From Dehalococcoidia bacterium (GTDB lineage: Bacteria > Chloroflexota > Dehalococcoidia > DSTF01 > JACRBR01): a stretch of 43,032 nucleotides of DNA. The stretch lies in the NCBI GenBank assembly GCA_021462855.1, contig JAJTXQ010000047.1, positions 1 to 43,032 of the forward strand, in the 5' to 3' direction. Position 1 is the first letter of the stretch. Each line of letters begins with the position of its first letter. Under the pieces are notes generated by a model, which was not told where the DNA came from, did no database searches, and saw only the letters and a program-made list of their open reading frames with translations. The translations under genes and the position numbers were made by a program. Shown here in pieces: positions 24,043 to 32,625 of this stretch.

Positions 24043-26669
24043 CGCGGCGTCCGCGACTCCTGCTGCCAGCGCAACAGCGTGTTCTTCATGCTCTGGTAAT
24101 GCCGCGGGACGGCGGTCTGCCAGTCGCCGGGGATCATGGCGTACAGCGGCGAGAGCCGGGCGTAGCGCAGGCGGTAGTACAGGATCGAGATCACGTCGTT
24201 CTGCACGCTCGTGCCGGAGCTGCCGAGCAACTCGGCCAGCCGGTTGACGATATCCGGCGGCACCTGCCCCTGCGGGTACGTGTTGCCGAGCAGCATGATC
24301 GATTCCGCGTCCTCGAGCTGGCCGCCGACGACCCACTGCCGCTTCGCCTCGTCGATGTCGCCGCGGGCGGCGTACCAGCGCCCGATCTCGGTGCGCGCCG
24401 GCGCGAAGTCGGGCTGGCGGTTCACCGCGTAGTCCAGGTGGATGAACGCTTCGTCGTCCTTGCCCTGCGCCTCGAGGATCTTCGCCAGCGCCACGCGGAT
24501 CACCAGGTCGTTCGGGATAGAGACGACGAGGAGCTTGCACCCGTCCTCGGCGGCTTCGATGCCGTCGAGCGATGACGCGGCGTCCTGCCGGTGCGCGTCG
24601 GCGAGATACGCGCCGAACGTGCACTGGTTCGCCCCGAGCGACGACTCGGCGAGGATCGCCGTGAAACGCTCCTTTCGCCACGGCGTGGCCCAGTACGTCG
24701 AATCGGCGAGGCCCGCGTCCATGGAGATCACCTGCGCGTAGGTGCTGATCGCGTCCTCTTCGTACCCCATGTTCTCGTATACCTCGCCCACCGCGAGCAC
24801 TGGCGGCACGTGGTGCACCGAGAGGCGCGTGATCTGCGCCTCGCGGGCGGCGTCCTCGTCGCGGCCGGCGAGCTGGTATGCACGCGCCAGGTTCGCCCGC
24901 GCGAGCACGCTGCGCGGGTCGAGCTTCGCCGCCTGTTCGAGGTGGACGACCGCGGCGTCGATCAGCGCGCGGTCCGCCTTGCCGCCGCTGTCGTACAGCG
25001 TCGCCTGCATCTGCCCGAGCGCCATCTGGTAGACCATCATGCTCGAATCGGCGTTCACCGCATCCTGCATCCGGGCGACGGCGCTGCTATCGCCGCGGTT
25101 CCACGCGTCGAGCGCCTTGTAGTAGTCGTAGTGCGCGCGGTCAATCCGCCACCAGGCGATGAACGGCACGAAGATCATCGCCAGCAACGCCGCGCGCGCG
25201 GCAAGCGGGCCGTAGCGACGGACCGGCTCCGGGATGCGCAGCCGCGGCTCCCGCGCGGCGGCCGTGGCCGCGCCCTCGCGCTCGCGGTAGTTGCGGACGA
25301 TGATCGCGCCGACGAGAGCGAGGGCGATCGCCGGTGCTTTCCAGGTGTTGCCCGCGTCGAGCTGGTTGTGCAGCGAGAAGCCGATGAGCGCGCCGGCGCA
25401 GGCCACCGCCGTCAGCCGCTGATCGAGCGAACCCTCGCGCCACGTGCGAAACAGCGTGTAGACGATCGCCAGCGCCAACCCGGCAAGCGCCACCAGCCCG
25501 ATGATGCCGATATCGTCGGCGGCCTGCAGGAAGCCGTTGTGCGCGTGCTGCGTGTGGACGAGGAACTTGCCCTTGTACTGCGGGTAGAGCATGCCGAAGG
25601 TGTTCGGCCCGGCGCCAAACAGCGCGTTGTCGCCGAAGATGTCGAAGCCGGCGCGCCATGCGTCTTCGCGCGGGGACAGCGACGAGCGGAACAGCCAGCC
25701 GGGCCGCGTCGCCGACGACGACAGGTACGCGAGCGTGCCGCCCGCCGCGAGGACGATGGCGCCGCCCAGCGCGGCGATCGCGGTCGGGCTGATGTCGCGC
25801 GGGAGGTAGTTGTCCCACGACGCGCGGAAGCCCTGCTGCTCGCGCTGGTACGCCAGCGACGTCAGCCATGCGACGACGACCGTGAACATCCCGCCGCCCG
25901 CGACGCCGATCCAGGCGCCGCGCGACAGCGTCAGGAACACCGCCCAGCCGCCGCAGAACAGGCCGAGCCACCCGAGTCCGCGGTCCCACCGGTCGGGCGC
26001 GCGCAAGGCGGCCAGCGCGAAGAACGGGATGATCAGCGTCAGCACCATCGCCAGCACGTTCGGGTGGTCGCTGACGTCGTGGACGCGCGGGACCGTCGGC
26101 GGGAAGATGTTTGACCCGCTCAGGCCCTCGACCTCGCGTGCGAAGTCGAGGTAGTTCGCGTAGTCGTTGCCGACGATCCACATCGCGTACGCCGATATCG
26201 CGACGCCGACCAGCATCAGTGCGCGGCGCAGCGAGGCCGCCGTGAGGAACGGCGCGTCGGACAGCGCGTAGAACGCGATCAGGGCGCCGCTGAGTTGCAG
26301 CGTGGACTCCAGGCTCGCCCGCCAGTTGACCGAGGCGTACGTGGCGAGGGCGTACGCCGCGATCACGCCGAGCACCGCGAAGTCAAACGGCGTGCCGCCG
26401 GGCAGCCGGCGCATGGCAGCGAGACAGAGCAGGTAGACGACGGCCAGCCCGGCGAACAGCAGGTGCATGGTCAGCGTGCGTGGGAAGACGTGCAGCGTCA
26501 GCTGCGGCATGCCGGTGAAGATGAAGTAGCCAACCCACGAGCCCACGAGCGCCATCGCCGCGTAGCCGCGCGCGTCTGCCCAGGTGATGACGTCGTCGTC
26601 GCGCGCCGCGGCCGGACGCGTGCGAGGGATGTCGCTCAACGCCCCACCGCGCGCCGCGCCACCGCGCAT
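24039..26669 (-). CDS. O-antigen ligase/polymerase-like membrane protein with TPR repeats
   Basis: An 876-aa protein (866 aa if TTG 26639 is used). The N-terminal half has about 12 membrane segments and the Wzy_C signatures LTLSRGAWIGV and GAGPNTFGMLYPQYKGKFLVHTQHAHNGFLQAADDIGIIGL, with the His pair typical of O-antigen ligase-type transferases. From about residue 500 the protein is soluble, with TPR-like helices (VVHLEQAAKLDPRSVLARANLARAYQLAG; VALAKILEAQGKDDEAFIHLDYAVNRQPD). In a lipopolysaccharide-free organism such proteins probably ligate or polymerise other surface glycans, or glycosylate proteins. ATG 26669 lacks a ribosome-binding site; TTG 26639 follows GGTGGGG and overlaps the stop of a possible upstream ORF. 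Confidence 0.85.
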   Translation of the reverse strand: MRGGAARGGALSDIPRTRPAAARDDDVITWADARGYAAMALVGSWVGYFIFTGMPQLTLHVFPRTLTMHLLFAGLAVVYLLCLAAMRRLPGGTPFDFAVLGVIAAYALATYASVNWRASLESTLQLSGALIAFYALSDAPFLTAASLRRALMLVGVAISAYAMWIVGNDYANYLDFAREVEGLSGSNIFPPTVPRVHDVSDHPNVLAMVLTLIIPFFALAALRAPDRWDRGLGWLGLFCGGWAVFLTLSRGAWIGVAGGGMFTVVVAWLTSLAYQREQQGFRASWDNYLPRDISPTAIAALGGAIVLAAGGTLAYLSSSATRPGWLFRSSLSPREDAWRAGFDIFGDNALFGAGPNTFGMLYPQYKGKFLVHTQHAHNGFLQAADDIGIIGLVALAGLALAIVYTLFRTWREGSLDQRLTAVACAGALIGFSLHNQLDAGNTWKAPAIALALVGAIIVRNYREREGAATAAAREPRLRIPEPVRRYGPLAARAALLAMIFVPFIAWWRIDRAHYDYYKALDAWNRGDSSAVARMQDAVNADSSMMVYQMALGQMQATLYDSGGKADRALIDAAVVHLEQAAKLDPRSVLARANLARAYQLAGRDEDAAREAQITRLSVHHVPPVLAVGEVYENMGYEEDAISTYAQVISMDAGLADSTYWATPWRKERFTAILAESSLGANQCTFGAYLADAHRQDAASSLDGIEAAEDGCKLLVVSIPNDLVIRVALAKILEAQGKDDEAFIHLDYAVNRQPDFAPARTEIGRWYAARGDIDEAKRQWVVGGQLEDAESIMLLGNTYPQGQVPPDIVNRLAELLGSSGTSVQNDVISILYYRLRYARLSPLYAMIPGDWQTAVPRHYQSMKNTLLRWQQESRTPR

Positions 26670-26683
26670 TGCCGCATCCGCAT
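26636..26683 (-). CDS. Possible 15-codon leader ORF upstream of the ligase/TPR gene
   Basis: On the - strand an ATG at 26683 follows a strong GGGAGGG and opens a short frame reading MRMRQCAVARRAVGR. Its TGA stop overlaps a TTG that is in frame with the main gene (TTGA at 26636-26639). This could couple translation. Very short ORFs arise by chance in G+C-rich DNA, so this is tentative. Confidence 0.25.
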   Translation of the reverse strand: MRMRQCAVARRAVGR

Positions 26684-26720
26684 GCTCTCGCGTCCCTCCC
26701 GGCAGATTCGAAACCGGCGA

Positions 26721-26729
26721 ATTGTATCA
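26721..26729 (-). promoter_or_regulatory. Extended -10 element of the ligase/TPR gene
   Basis: TGATACAAT on the - strand (TG-n-TACAAT) is a near-consensus extended -10. The start site should lie near 26714, before the GGGAGGG ribosome-binding site at about 26694-26700. Confidence 0.6.
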
Positions 26730-26754
26730 CGCTGCCCGTCCTTCACCGCCCCGT

Positions 26755-26760
26755 TATGAT
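26755..26760 (+). promoter_or_regulatory. -10 element of the DUF192 lipoprotein gene
   Basis: TATGAT ends six bases before the ATG at 26767, with no Shine-Dalgarno sequence. It is divergent from the ligase/TPR promoter 26 bp away. A leaderless mRNA is expected. Confidence 0.55.
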
Positions 26761-26766
26761 TGCCGG

Positions 26767-27267
26767 ATGGAGCAACACGCCTTGCGCGCGCGCGCCTTCT
26801 CCGCGCTCGCGTTCGCGCTGGTAACAGCGCTGCTGGTTGCGTCGTGCGGCGGTGGCGACGATTCGGGCGCTGCGCCTACTTCAGCCAACGGCATGCCGGT
26901 CATCGAACTGCGCGCGCCGGATGGCGCACTTCGCGTCGAGGTCGCGCGGACGGTGGACGAGCGTGCGCTTGGGCTGAGCAATCGTGACCGGCTCGACGAT
27001 GGCGCTGGCATGCTGTTCGACCTGGGCGAGACGCGCCGGGCGACGTTCGTGATGCGCGACATGCGCTTTGCGCTCGATATGGTGTGGATCGATGCCGGCC
27101 GCCGCGTCGCCGGCGTTACCGCCAATGCGCAGCCCGCCCCGCCCGGCAGCATGGGACCGCCGTACGGGTCTCCCGGCGAGGTCCGCTACGTGCTCGAGGT
27201 CACCGCCGGCGTTGCGGGCGAGCTTGGCATCGCCGAAGGCGCGGAACTGGACTTCACGCTGCCGTAG
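26767..27267 (+). CDS. DUF192-family lipoprotein
   Basis: A 166-aa lipoprotein. The signal has a basic start (RARAF), a hydrophobic core and the lipobox-like VASC at about 23-26, followed by a GGGDDSG linker. The rest is a DUF192 (COG1430) domain: IELRAPDGALRVEVARTVDERALGLSNRDRL, GMLFDLGETRRATFVMRDMRFALDMVWID, and PPYGSPGEVRYVLEVTAG. DUF192 is a small beta fold of unknown biochemical role found in extracellular proteins of many bacteria and archaea. The ORF is open upstream, but ATG 26767 matches both the signal peptide and the -10 element. An SDR gene follows after 65 bp. Confidence 0.87.
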   Translation: MEQHALRARAFSALAFALVTALLVASCGGGDDSGAAPTSANGMPVIELRAPDGALRVEVARTVDERALGLSNRDRLDDGAGMLFDLGETRRATFVMRDMRFALDMVWIDAGRRVAGVTANAQPAPPGSMGPPYGSPGEVRYVLEVTAGVAGELGIAEGAELDFTLP

Positions 27268-27332
27268 GCCGCCGCTACTCCAAGGGCCGCCCGTGTGCGA
27301 AAGTGTCGCCGCATTCCCGGAGGAGGTTCGGC

Positions 27333-28055
27333 ATGACTGACAGGCTGAGTGGCAAGACCGCGCTCGTCACCGGCGCCGGTCTGGGCATCGGGCGGGCGAT
27401 CGCAGTGCGCTTCGCGGCCGAGGGCGCGAACGTCATGGTGTCCGACATCGACGACCGCGCGGCGCAGTCCGTCGCGGCGGAGATCGGCGCGCGCGCGGCG
27501 ACCAATCACTGCGACACCGCAGATGAGTCGCAGGTCCAGGCGGCGATCGAGGAGACGAAGGCGCGCTTCGGCGGGATCGACATCATCGTCAACAACGCGG
27601 GCATCGGCGGCGGCGCCGACTGGGACCGCACGATCGCGGTCAACCTGAGCGGCGTGTACTACGGCCTGAAGCACGGCGTTGCCGCGCTGCCACGCGGCGG
27701 CTCGATCATCAACATGTCGTCGATGCTCGGGCTGATCAGTGTGCCGCTGCCGCCGGCCGATGCCTACACCGCCGCCAAGCACGGCGTCGTCGGCCTCACG
27801 CGGCACTTCGCGACGAACGCCGGCGCGCGCGGCATCCGCGTCAACTCGATCAACCCCGGCTGGATCAAGACGGCGATGACCGACCCGTTGATGGCCGCGC
27901 CCGAGTTCCATCAGTACATGAACCAGCACTCCGCGCTCGGGCGCATGGGCGAGCCCGAGGAAGTGGCGAGCGTCGCGCTGTTCCTCGCCTCCGACGAGGC
28001 GTCGTTTGTCACCGGCGCGACGTTCGTCGTCGATGGCGGCTGGACCGCGCGCTGA
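27333..28055 (+). CDS. Short-chain dehydrogenase/reductase (classical SDR)
   Basis: A 240-aa NAD(P)-dependent oxidoreductase. It has the cofactor motif TGAGLGIG, the acidic residue after beta-2 (MVSDIDDR) favouring NAD, the NNAG motif, the catalytic Ser in NMSSMLG, and the catalytic pair Y..AK in [10 protein letters not shown]. The C-terminal [14 protein letters not shown], the [37 protein letters not shown] block and overall length are typical of the FabG-like group. The substrate is unknown. The start at 27333 has a strong GGAGGAGG. A GNAT gene follows two bases after its stop. Confidence 0.9.
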   Translation: MTDRLSGKTALVTGAGLGIGRAIAVRFAAEGANVMVSDIDDRAAQSVAAEIGARAATNHCDTADESQVQAAIEETKARFGGIDIIVNNAGIGGGADWDRTIAVNLSGVYYGLKHGVAALPRGGSIINMSSMLGLISVPLPPADAYTAAKHGVVGLTRHFATNAGARGIRVNSINPGWIKTAMTDPLMAAPEFHQYMNQHSALGRMGEPEEVASVALFLASDEASFVTGATFVVDGGWTAR

Positions 28056-28057
28056 CG

Positions 28058-28549
28058 GTGCAGGTTGAGATCTTCGCCGCTGCGCCAGAAGAAGAGGCGA
28101 CGCTCGCGAACCTGATGCAGCTGTACCTTCACGACTTCACCGACTTCGCCGAGTGGGACGTGGGGAGCGACGGCCGCTTCAGCGCCGACGACCTCCACGG
28201 CTGCTGGACCGATCCGCGGCGGCACCCGTACTTCGTCGTCGTCGACGGCAAGCTCGCCGGGTTCGCGATCGTCGATGACGGGAGCGCGGTCAGCGACGCT
28301 CCGGATGTCACCGATATGGCGGAGTTCTTCGTCATGCGCCGCTACCGGCGCCGCGGTGTCGGGCGCACGGTGGCGCACCGCCTCTTCGCCCTGCACCCCG
28401 GCCGGTGGGAAGTGCGCGAGATGGCCGGCAACCTGGGCGCGCGGGCGTTCTGGCGCGCCGTGATCGGCGAGTTCACGCGTGGCGCGTACACCGAATCGCC
28501 CGGCCGCGCCGGCGGCACGATGCAGTCGTTCATGGCGCCCGGCGCATGA
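28058..28549 (+). CDS. GNAT-family N-acetyltransferase
   Basis: A 163-aa acetyltransferase-like protein. The start is GTG 28058, directly after the SDR stop, indicating coupled translation. The GNAT core is visible as YFVVVDGKLAGFAIVDD, MAEFFVMRRYRRRGVGRTVAHRLF (motif A, with the RRxGVG acetyl-CoA pyrophosphate loop) and WEVREMAGNLGARAFWRAVIG. The N-terminal part (ANLMQLYLHDFTDF) is characteristic of a subset of these enzymes. The acceptor is unknown. It lies in the SDR-GNAT-CoA-transferase run. Confidence 0.88.
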   Translation: MQVEIFAAAPEEEATLANLMQLYLHDFTDFAEWDVGSDGRFSADDLHGCWTDPRRHPYFVVVDGKLAGFAIVDDGSAVSDAPDVTDMAEFFVMRRYRRRGVGRTVAHRLFALHPGRWEVREMAGNLGARAFWRAVIGEFTRGAYTESPGRAGGTMQSFMAPGA

Positions 28550-28553
28550 CGCC

Positions 28554-30986
28554 ATGCTGAGTCCGTACCGCGTCCTTGACCTCAGCGACGAACGCGGCGC
28601 GCTCTGCGGCCAGATCCTCGCCGACCTGGGCGCCGATGTGATCAAGGTGGAGCCGCCCGGCGGCTCGCGCGAACGCGCGATGGCGCCGTTCGCCGGCGAT
28701 GCGCGCGGGCACGACCGCTCGCTCGTGTTCTGGGCCTGCAACCGCGCCAAGCGCGGCATCACGCTCGACATCGATGCGCCGGGTGGTCGCGACGAGCTGC
28801 TGCGTCTCGTCGCCACGGCGGACTTCCTCATCGAGTCGCACGCGCCGGGATACCTCGCAACCCGCGGGCTCGGGTACGACGACCTCGCCGCCGCCAACCC
28901 GGCGCTGATCTGCGTCTCGATCACGCCGTTCGGGCAGACGGGCCCGAAGGCGCGCTATGCCGCGACCGAGCTGACCGTGCTCGCGGCCGGCGGCCTGATG
29001 GCGCTTCAGGGCGACGACGACCGCGCGCCCGTGCGTTGCAGCGTCCCGCAGGGCTGGTCGCACGCGGCGGCAGAGGCGGCAGGCGCGGCGCTGCTCGCGC
29101 TGCGTGAGCGCGCCCGGAGCGGCCTCGGGCAGCACGTCGACGTGTCGGCGCAGCAGGCGGTCATGCAGGCGACATTCTCATCGCAGCTGGCGCCGCCGAA
29201 TGGCGCGCGCCCGGCGACGCGCTATGCCGGCGGCCTGCGCGATGGCCGCCGCATCCAGCGCTACGTGTGGGATGCGAAGGACGGGCACGTCTCGATCACG
29301 TTTCTCTTCGGCACGGCGATCGGGCCGATGACGCGCCGGCTCATGGACTACGTGCACGACGAGGGGTTCTGCGATGAGGCGACGCGCGACAAGGACTGGG
29401 TGAACTACTCCGCGCTCCTCCGTTCGGGCGAGGAGACGCTCGAGGAGTACGAGCGTGTGAAGGCGTGCGTCAACGCGATGACGCGCACGAAGACGAAAGC
29501 CGAGCTCTTCGCGGCGGCGCGCGAACGCAACCTGCTCATCGCGCCGGCCGAGGGCGCCGATGAGGTGTGCGCGAGCGACCAGCTCGAGGCGCGCGACTAC
29601 TGGCGCGGCGTCGCGCATGGCGGCATCGAGGGGCCGGTGCGCTACCCTGGCCCGTTCGCGCGCTTCAGCGCCACGCCGATCATCTACCGCCGGCCGCCGC
29701 CATCACCCGGCGAGCACAACGCGGAGGTGCGCGCCGAGCGCCGGCCGCCGCCGCCGCGCGGGCGCACGGCGCCCGATGCGCTGCCGCTCGCGGGCCTGAA
29801 GGTGCTGGACTTCATGTGGGTGATGGCCGGACCGGCCGCCACCCGCGTGCTCGCCGACTACGGCGCAACCGTCGTGCACGTCGAAACGGCGCGGCGCATC
29901 GACACCGCGCGCACGCTCGCGCCGATGATGCGCGGCGAGCCGAGTCCCGAGAAGAGCGGGCTGTACCAGAACATCAACGCGGGCAAGCTCGGCGTGGCGC
30001 TCGATATGAGCACGGACGCCGGGCGCGAGGTCGCGCGTGACCTCGTGCGCTGGGCCGACGCCATCACCGAGTCGTACTCGCCGCGCGCGATGCGCCGGTG
30101 GGGGCTCGACTACGAGAACGTGCGCGCGCTCAACCCGCGCGCCGTCATGCTCAGCAGCTGCCTGATGGGTCAGACCGGGCCCCTCGCGGACTTCGCGGGG
30201 TTTGGCAACCTGGCGGCGGCGCTCTCCGGCTTCTACAAGCTCGTCGGCTGGCCCGACCGCGCTCCGGCCGGGCCGTTCGGCGCGTACACCGATACCGTCG
30301 CGCCGCGCTTCACCGTGGCCGCGCTGCTCGCGGCGCTCGACCACCGCGACCGCACCGGCGAAGGGCAGTACATCGACCAGTCGCAGGTCGAGTCGGCGCT
30401 GCATTTCCTGTCGCCCGCGTTGCTCGACTACACCGTGAACGGCCGCGTAGAGACGCGCGCCGGCAACAGGGACCCGAACATGGCGCCGCACGGCGTGTAT
30501 CCATGCGCCGGAGACGACACGTGGATCGCCATCGCCGTTACCGGTGGCGCCACATGGCGCGCGCTGTGCGAGGCGATCGGCCGCCGGGACGCGGCCAGCG
30601 AACAGCGATACGCGACGCTCGCCGGGCGGCTCGCCGCGCACGATGAGATCGACGTGATGATCGAGGCGTGGACGAGCGGGCAGGAGCGCTACGCCGCGGA
30701 GCGCGCGCTGCAGGCAGCCGGCGTCGCATCGAGCGTGGTGCAGAACGGCCGGGAGATGTGGGAGGACGAGCACCTGCGCGCGCGCGGCGCGTTCGTGCAG
30801 GCGCCGCACCACCTGCACGGCAGCGTGACGGTCGAGGGACCGCGCGCCCGGCTGTCCCGCACGCCCGGCGCCGTCCGCGCGGGCGCGCCGACGATGGGCG
30901 AGCACACGCTGCACGTGTTGCGCGACTTCCTCGGCTATGCGCCGGACCGGATCGAGGAGCTGGCGCTGGCCGGCGTGCTCGAATGA
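28554..30986 (+). CDS. Fused tandem family III CoA-transferase (two CaiB/BaiF domains)
   Basis: An 810-aa protein made of two family III CoA-transferase domains, where normal members are about 400 aa and work as interlocked dimers. Domain 1 (about 1-385) has YRVLDLSDERGALCGQILADLGADVIKVEPP and GLGQHVDVSAQQA. Domain 2 (about 413-800) has GLKVLDFMWVMAGPAATRVLADYGATVVHVE and TGEGQYIDQSQVESAL. The catalytic Asp is present in domain 2 (Asp580 in GAYTD), but its place in domain 1 is Trp168 (VPQGW), so only one half should be catalytic. A Pro/Arg-rich linker joins them. The likely reaction is transfer of CoA between organic acids; the substrate is unknown. The start ATG at 28554 lies just after the GNAT stop. 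Confidence 0.88.
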   Translation: MLSPYRVLDLSDERGALCGQILADLGADVIKVEPPGGSRERAMAPFAGDARGHDRSLVFWACNRAKRGITLDIDAPGGRDELLRLVATADFLIESHAPGYLATRGLGYDDLAAANPALICVSITPFGQTGPKARYAATELTVLAAGGLMALQGDDDRAPVRCSVPQGWSHAAAEAAGAALLALRERARSGLGQHVDVSAQQAVMQATFSSQLAPPNGARPATRYAGGLRDGRRIQRYVWDAKDGHVSITFLFGTAIGPMTRRLMDYVHDEGFCDEATRDKDWVNYSALLRSGEETLEEYERVKACVNAMTRTKTKAELFAAARERNLLIAPAEGADEVCASDQLEARDYWRGVAHGGIEGPVRYPGPFARFSATPIIYRRPPPSPGEHNAEVRAERRPPPPRGRTAPDALPLAGLKVLDFMWVMAGPAATRVLADYGATVVHVETARRIDTARTLAPMMRGEPSPEKSGLYQNINAGKLGVALDMSTDAGREVARDLVRWADAITESYSPRAMRRWGLDYENVRALNPRAVMLSSCLMGQTGPLADFAGFGNLAAALSGFYKLVGWPDRAPAGPFGAYTDTVAPRFTVAALLAALDHRDRTGEGQYIDQSQVESALHFLSPALLDYTVNGRVETRAGNRDPNMAPHGVYPCAGDDTWIAIAVTGGATWRALCEAIGRRDAASEQRYATLAGRLAAHDEIDVMIEAWTSGQERYAAERALQAAGVASSVVQNGREMWEDEHLRARGAFVQAPHHLHGSVTVEGPRARLSRTPGAVRAGAPTMGEHTLHVLRDFLGYAPDRIEELALAGVLE

Positions 30987-31003
30987 CCGCACGGGCGGTC
31001 TGG

Positions 31004-31009
31004 TACGAT
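31004..31009 (+). promoter_or_regulatory. -10 element of the lipoprotein-amidohydrolase-ThpR operon
   Basis: TACGAT ends nine bases before the ATG at 31019 with no Shine-Dalgarno sequence. It lies 17 bp after the CoA-transferase stop. This suggests a leaderless or near-leaderless start for the three-gene unit. Confidence 0.4.
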
Positions 31010-31018
31010 CGCTCCACC

Positions 31019-31741
31019 ATGTCACGCACGCTTGCTGCCGGGCTGATCCTGCTCGCCGCGCTGCTCGCCGCGTGCAACGGCGATGGCGACGGCGCGCCGC
31101 CCACCCCGACGCCGGAGCCGACCATCGACGCGGCGCAGGCCGGGCGCCTGCTGGATTCGATGGTGCTGCGCCAGGACGACATCGGCGCGGAGTACGAACG
31201 CGCCCTCGACCGCACGACGACGAACGAACAAGCGGCGCTGCTGCGACCGGATACCGCGAACGCGCGGCAGCAGTTCCAGGCGTGGGGACGCGTGCTCGGC
31301 CGCGATGTGCAGTACAACGCGCCGGCATCGGCCGAGCTGCTGTTCCAGAACAAGACGGCGCGGCTGAACAACTCGGCCACGCTCTACACGACGGCGGACG
31401 GCGCGTCAGCATCGCTCGCGTTCGTGCGCGCCTTGCCCGAGGAAGCCGTCGCGGCGTTCATTCAGCAGCCGGGCGAAGGCGGCGGCACGCTGAGCGAGAC
31501 GCGCGTGGAGAAGGACATCGCCTTCAGCGCCGTGGGCGACGAGTCCTTCGCCTGGCGGATCACCGGCAAGTTCACCTTTCCGGACGGGTTCACCGTGAAC
31601 TACGTCGCCGACGCGCTGTTCCTGCGCGTGGACCGCGTGGCGGGCAGCGTGATCACGATCGCGCTGGGGCAGCCGCCGGACCGCGCGCAGCTCGAAGCGC
31701 TTGCCGGGACGTTCGTCGAGAACGTGCGGGCGGCGCGATGA
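31019..31741 (+). CDS. Lipoprotein of unknown function
   Basis: A 240-aa lipoprotein. The signal MSRTLAAGLILLAALLAAC ends in a good lipobox (LAAC). A Pro/Thr linker follows (APPTPTPEPT), and then a mixed alpha/beta domain starting IDAAQAGRLLDSMVLRQDDIG. The later part (TLYTTADGASASLAFVRALPEEAV, and GDESFAWRITGKFTF...YVADALFLRVDRVAGSVITIAL) resembles sensor- or substrate-binding lipoproteins of actinobacterial type, but no family is recognised. It ends in an ATGA overlap with the amidohydrolase, so the two are translated together. Confidence 0.8.
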   Translation: MSRTLAAGLILLAALLAACNGDGDGAPPTPTPEPTIDAAQAGRLLDSMVLRQDDIGAEYERALDRTTTNEQAALLRPDTANARQQFQAWGRVLGRDVQYNAPASAELLFQNKTARLNNSATLYTTADGASASLAFVRALPEEAVAAFIQQPGEGGGTLSETRVEKDIAFSAVGDESFAWRITGKFTFPDGFTVNYVADALFLRVDRVAGSVITIALGQPPDRAQLEALAGTFVENVRAAR

Positions 31742-32625
31742 TCGTCGACGCGCACACGCACGTCTTCCCGCCGGCCGTGCGCGACCGGCGCGAGGCGCTG
31801 CTGGCGAGCGAGCCGTCGTTTGCCGCGCTGTATTCCCGGCCGGAGGCGAAGCTGGCGACCGCCGGCGAAGTGCTGGCGTCGATGGACCAGGCGGGCGTCG
31901 ACCGCAGCGTCATCTGCAACTTCGCGTGGGACGACGCCGGCCTGATCGACGAGACGAACGAGTACATCCTCGCGGCGGCGGCGAAGTCCGGCGGGCGGCT
32001 GTTGCCGTTCGTATCGCTGTCGCTCACCGGCGCGTCGCGCCACGGCGGCGTCGACGCCGAGGAAGCGGTCGGTCGCCGCGCCGAGGATCCTCGGACGGTT
32101 GTGCGCGGCCTGGCGGCCGCCGGCGCGCGTGGCATCGGCGAGCTGCGGCCGGTGTCGAGCGGCTACAACCTCGCCGACAGCGACGAGGCGGACCTGCTGT
32201 CATGGGCGGCCGCGGCGTACGACCTTGCGCTGCTCTTTCATGTGAGCGAGCCGGTCGGCCACGCGTACGCCGGCAAGCAGGGACTGCCGATCGAGCAGTT
32301 GTACGCGTTCGCGCAGCAGGCCGCCGGCGCCACGATCATCGCCGCGCACTGGGGCGGCGGGTTGCCGTTCTACGCGCTCATGCCCGAAGTGCGCGAGGCG
32401 CTCTCCAACACGTGGTTCGATACCGCGGCGAGCCACCTGCTGTACGACGCCGCGATCTATCGCCACGCCGTGGATATCGTCGGCGCCGGGAAGATCCTCT
32501 GGGCGAGCGACTTTCCGCTGACGGCGCAGGACGCGGCGCTGCGCCGGCTGCGCGAGGCGGGCCTGCACGACGACGAGTTCACGGCGATCGCCGGCGGCAA
32601 CGCGGCCGCGCTGTTCGGACTGTGA
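31738..32625 (+). CDS. Amidohydrolase family 2 (metal-dependent hydrolase)
   Basis: A 295-aa TIM-barrel hydrolase of the amidohydrolase-2/ACMSD-like group. It has the N-terminal metal motif DAHTHVFPP (HxH), a conserved His in LALLFHVSEPVGH, IIAAHWGGGLPF, and the C-terminal metal or catalytic Asp in ILWASDFPL. Such enzymes hydrolyse or decarboxylate small acids; the substrate is unknown. The start ATG overlaps the lipoprotein stop, and its stop overlaps the GTG start of thpR, making a tightly coupled three-gene operon. No signal peptide is seen. Confidence 0.87.
   Translation: MIVDAHTHVFPPAVRDRREALLASEPSFAALYSRPEAKLATAGEVLASMDQAGVDRSVICNFAWDDAGLIDETNEYILAAAAKSGGRLLPFVSLSLTGASRHGGVDAEEAVGRRAEDPRTVVRGLAAAGARGIGELRPVSSGYNLADSDEADLLSWAAAAYDLALLFHVSEPVGHAYAGKQGLPIEQLYAFAQQAAGATIIAAHWGGGLPFYALMPEVREALSNTWFDTAASHLLYDAAIYRHAVDIVGAGKILWASDFPLTAQDAALRRLREAGLHDDEFTAIAGGNAAALFGL

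Noticed and set aside
29703-31412. A 569-codon - strand frame
   Set aside because: Antisense to the CoA-transferase and lipoprotein genes, with shadow composition and no motif.
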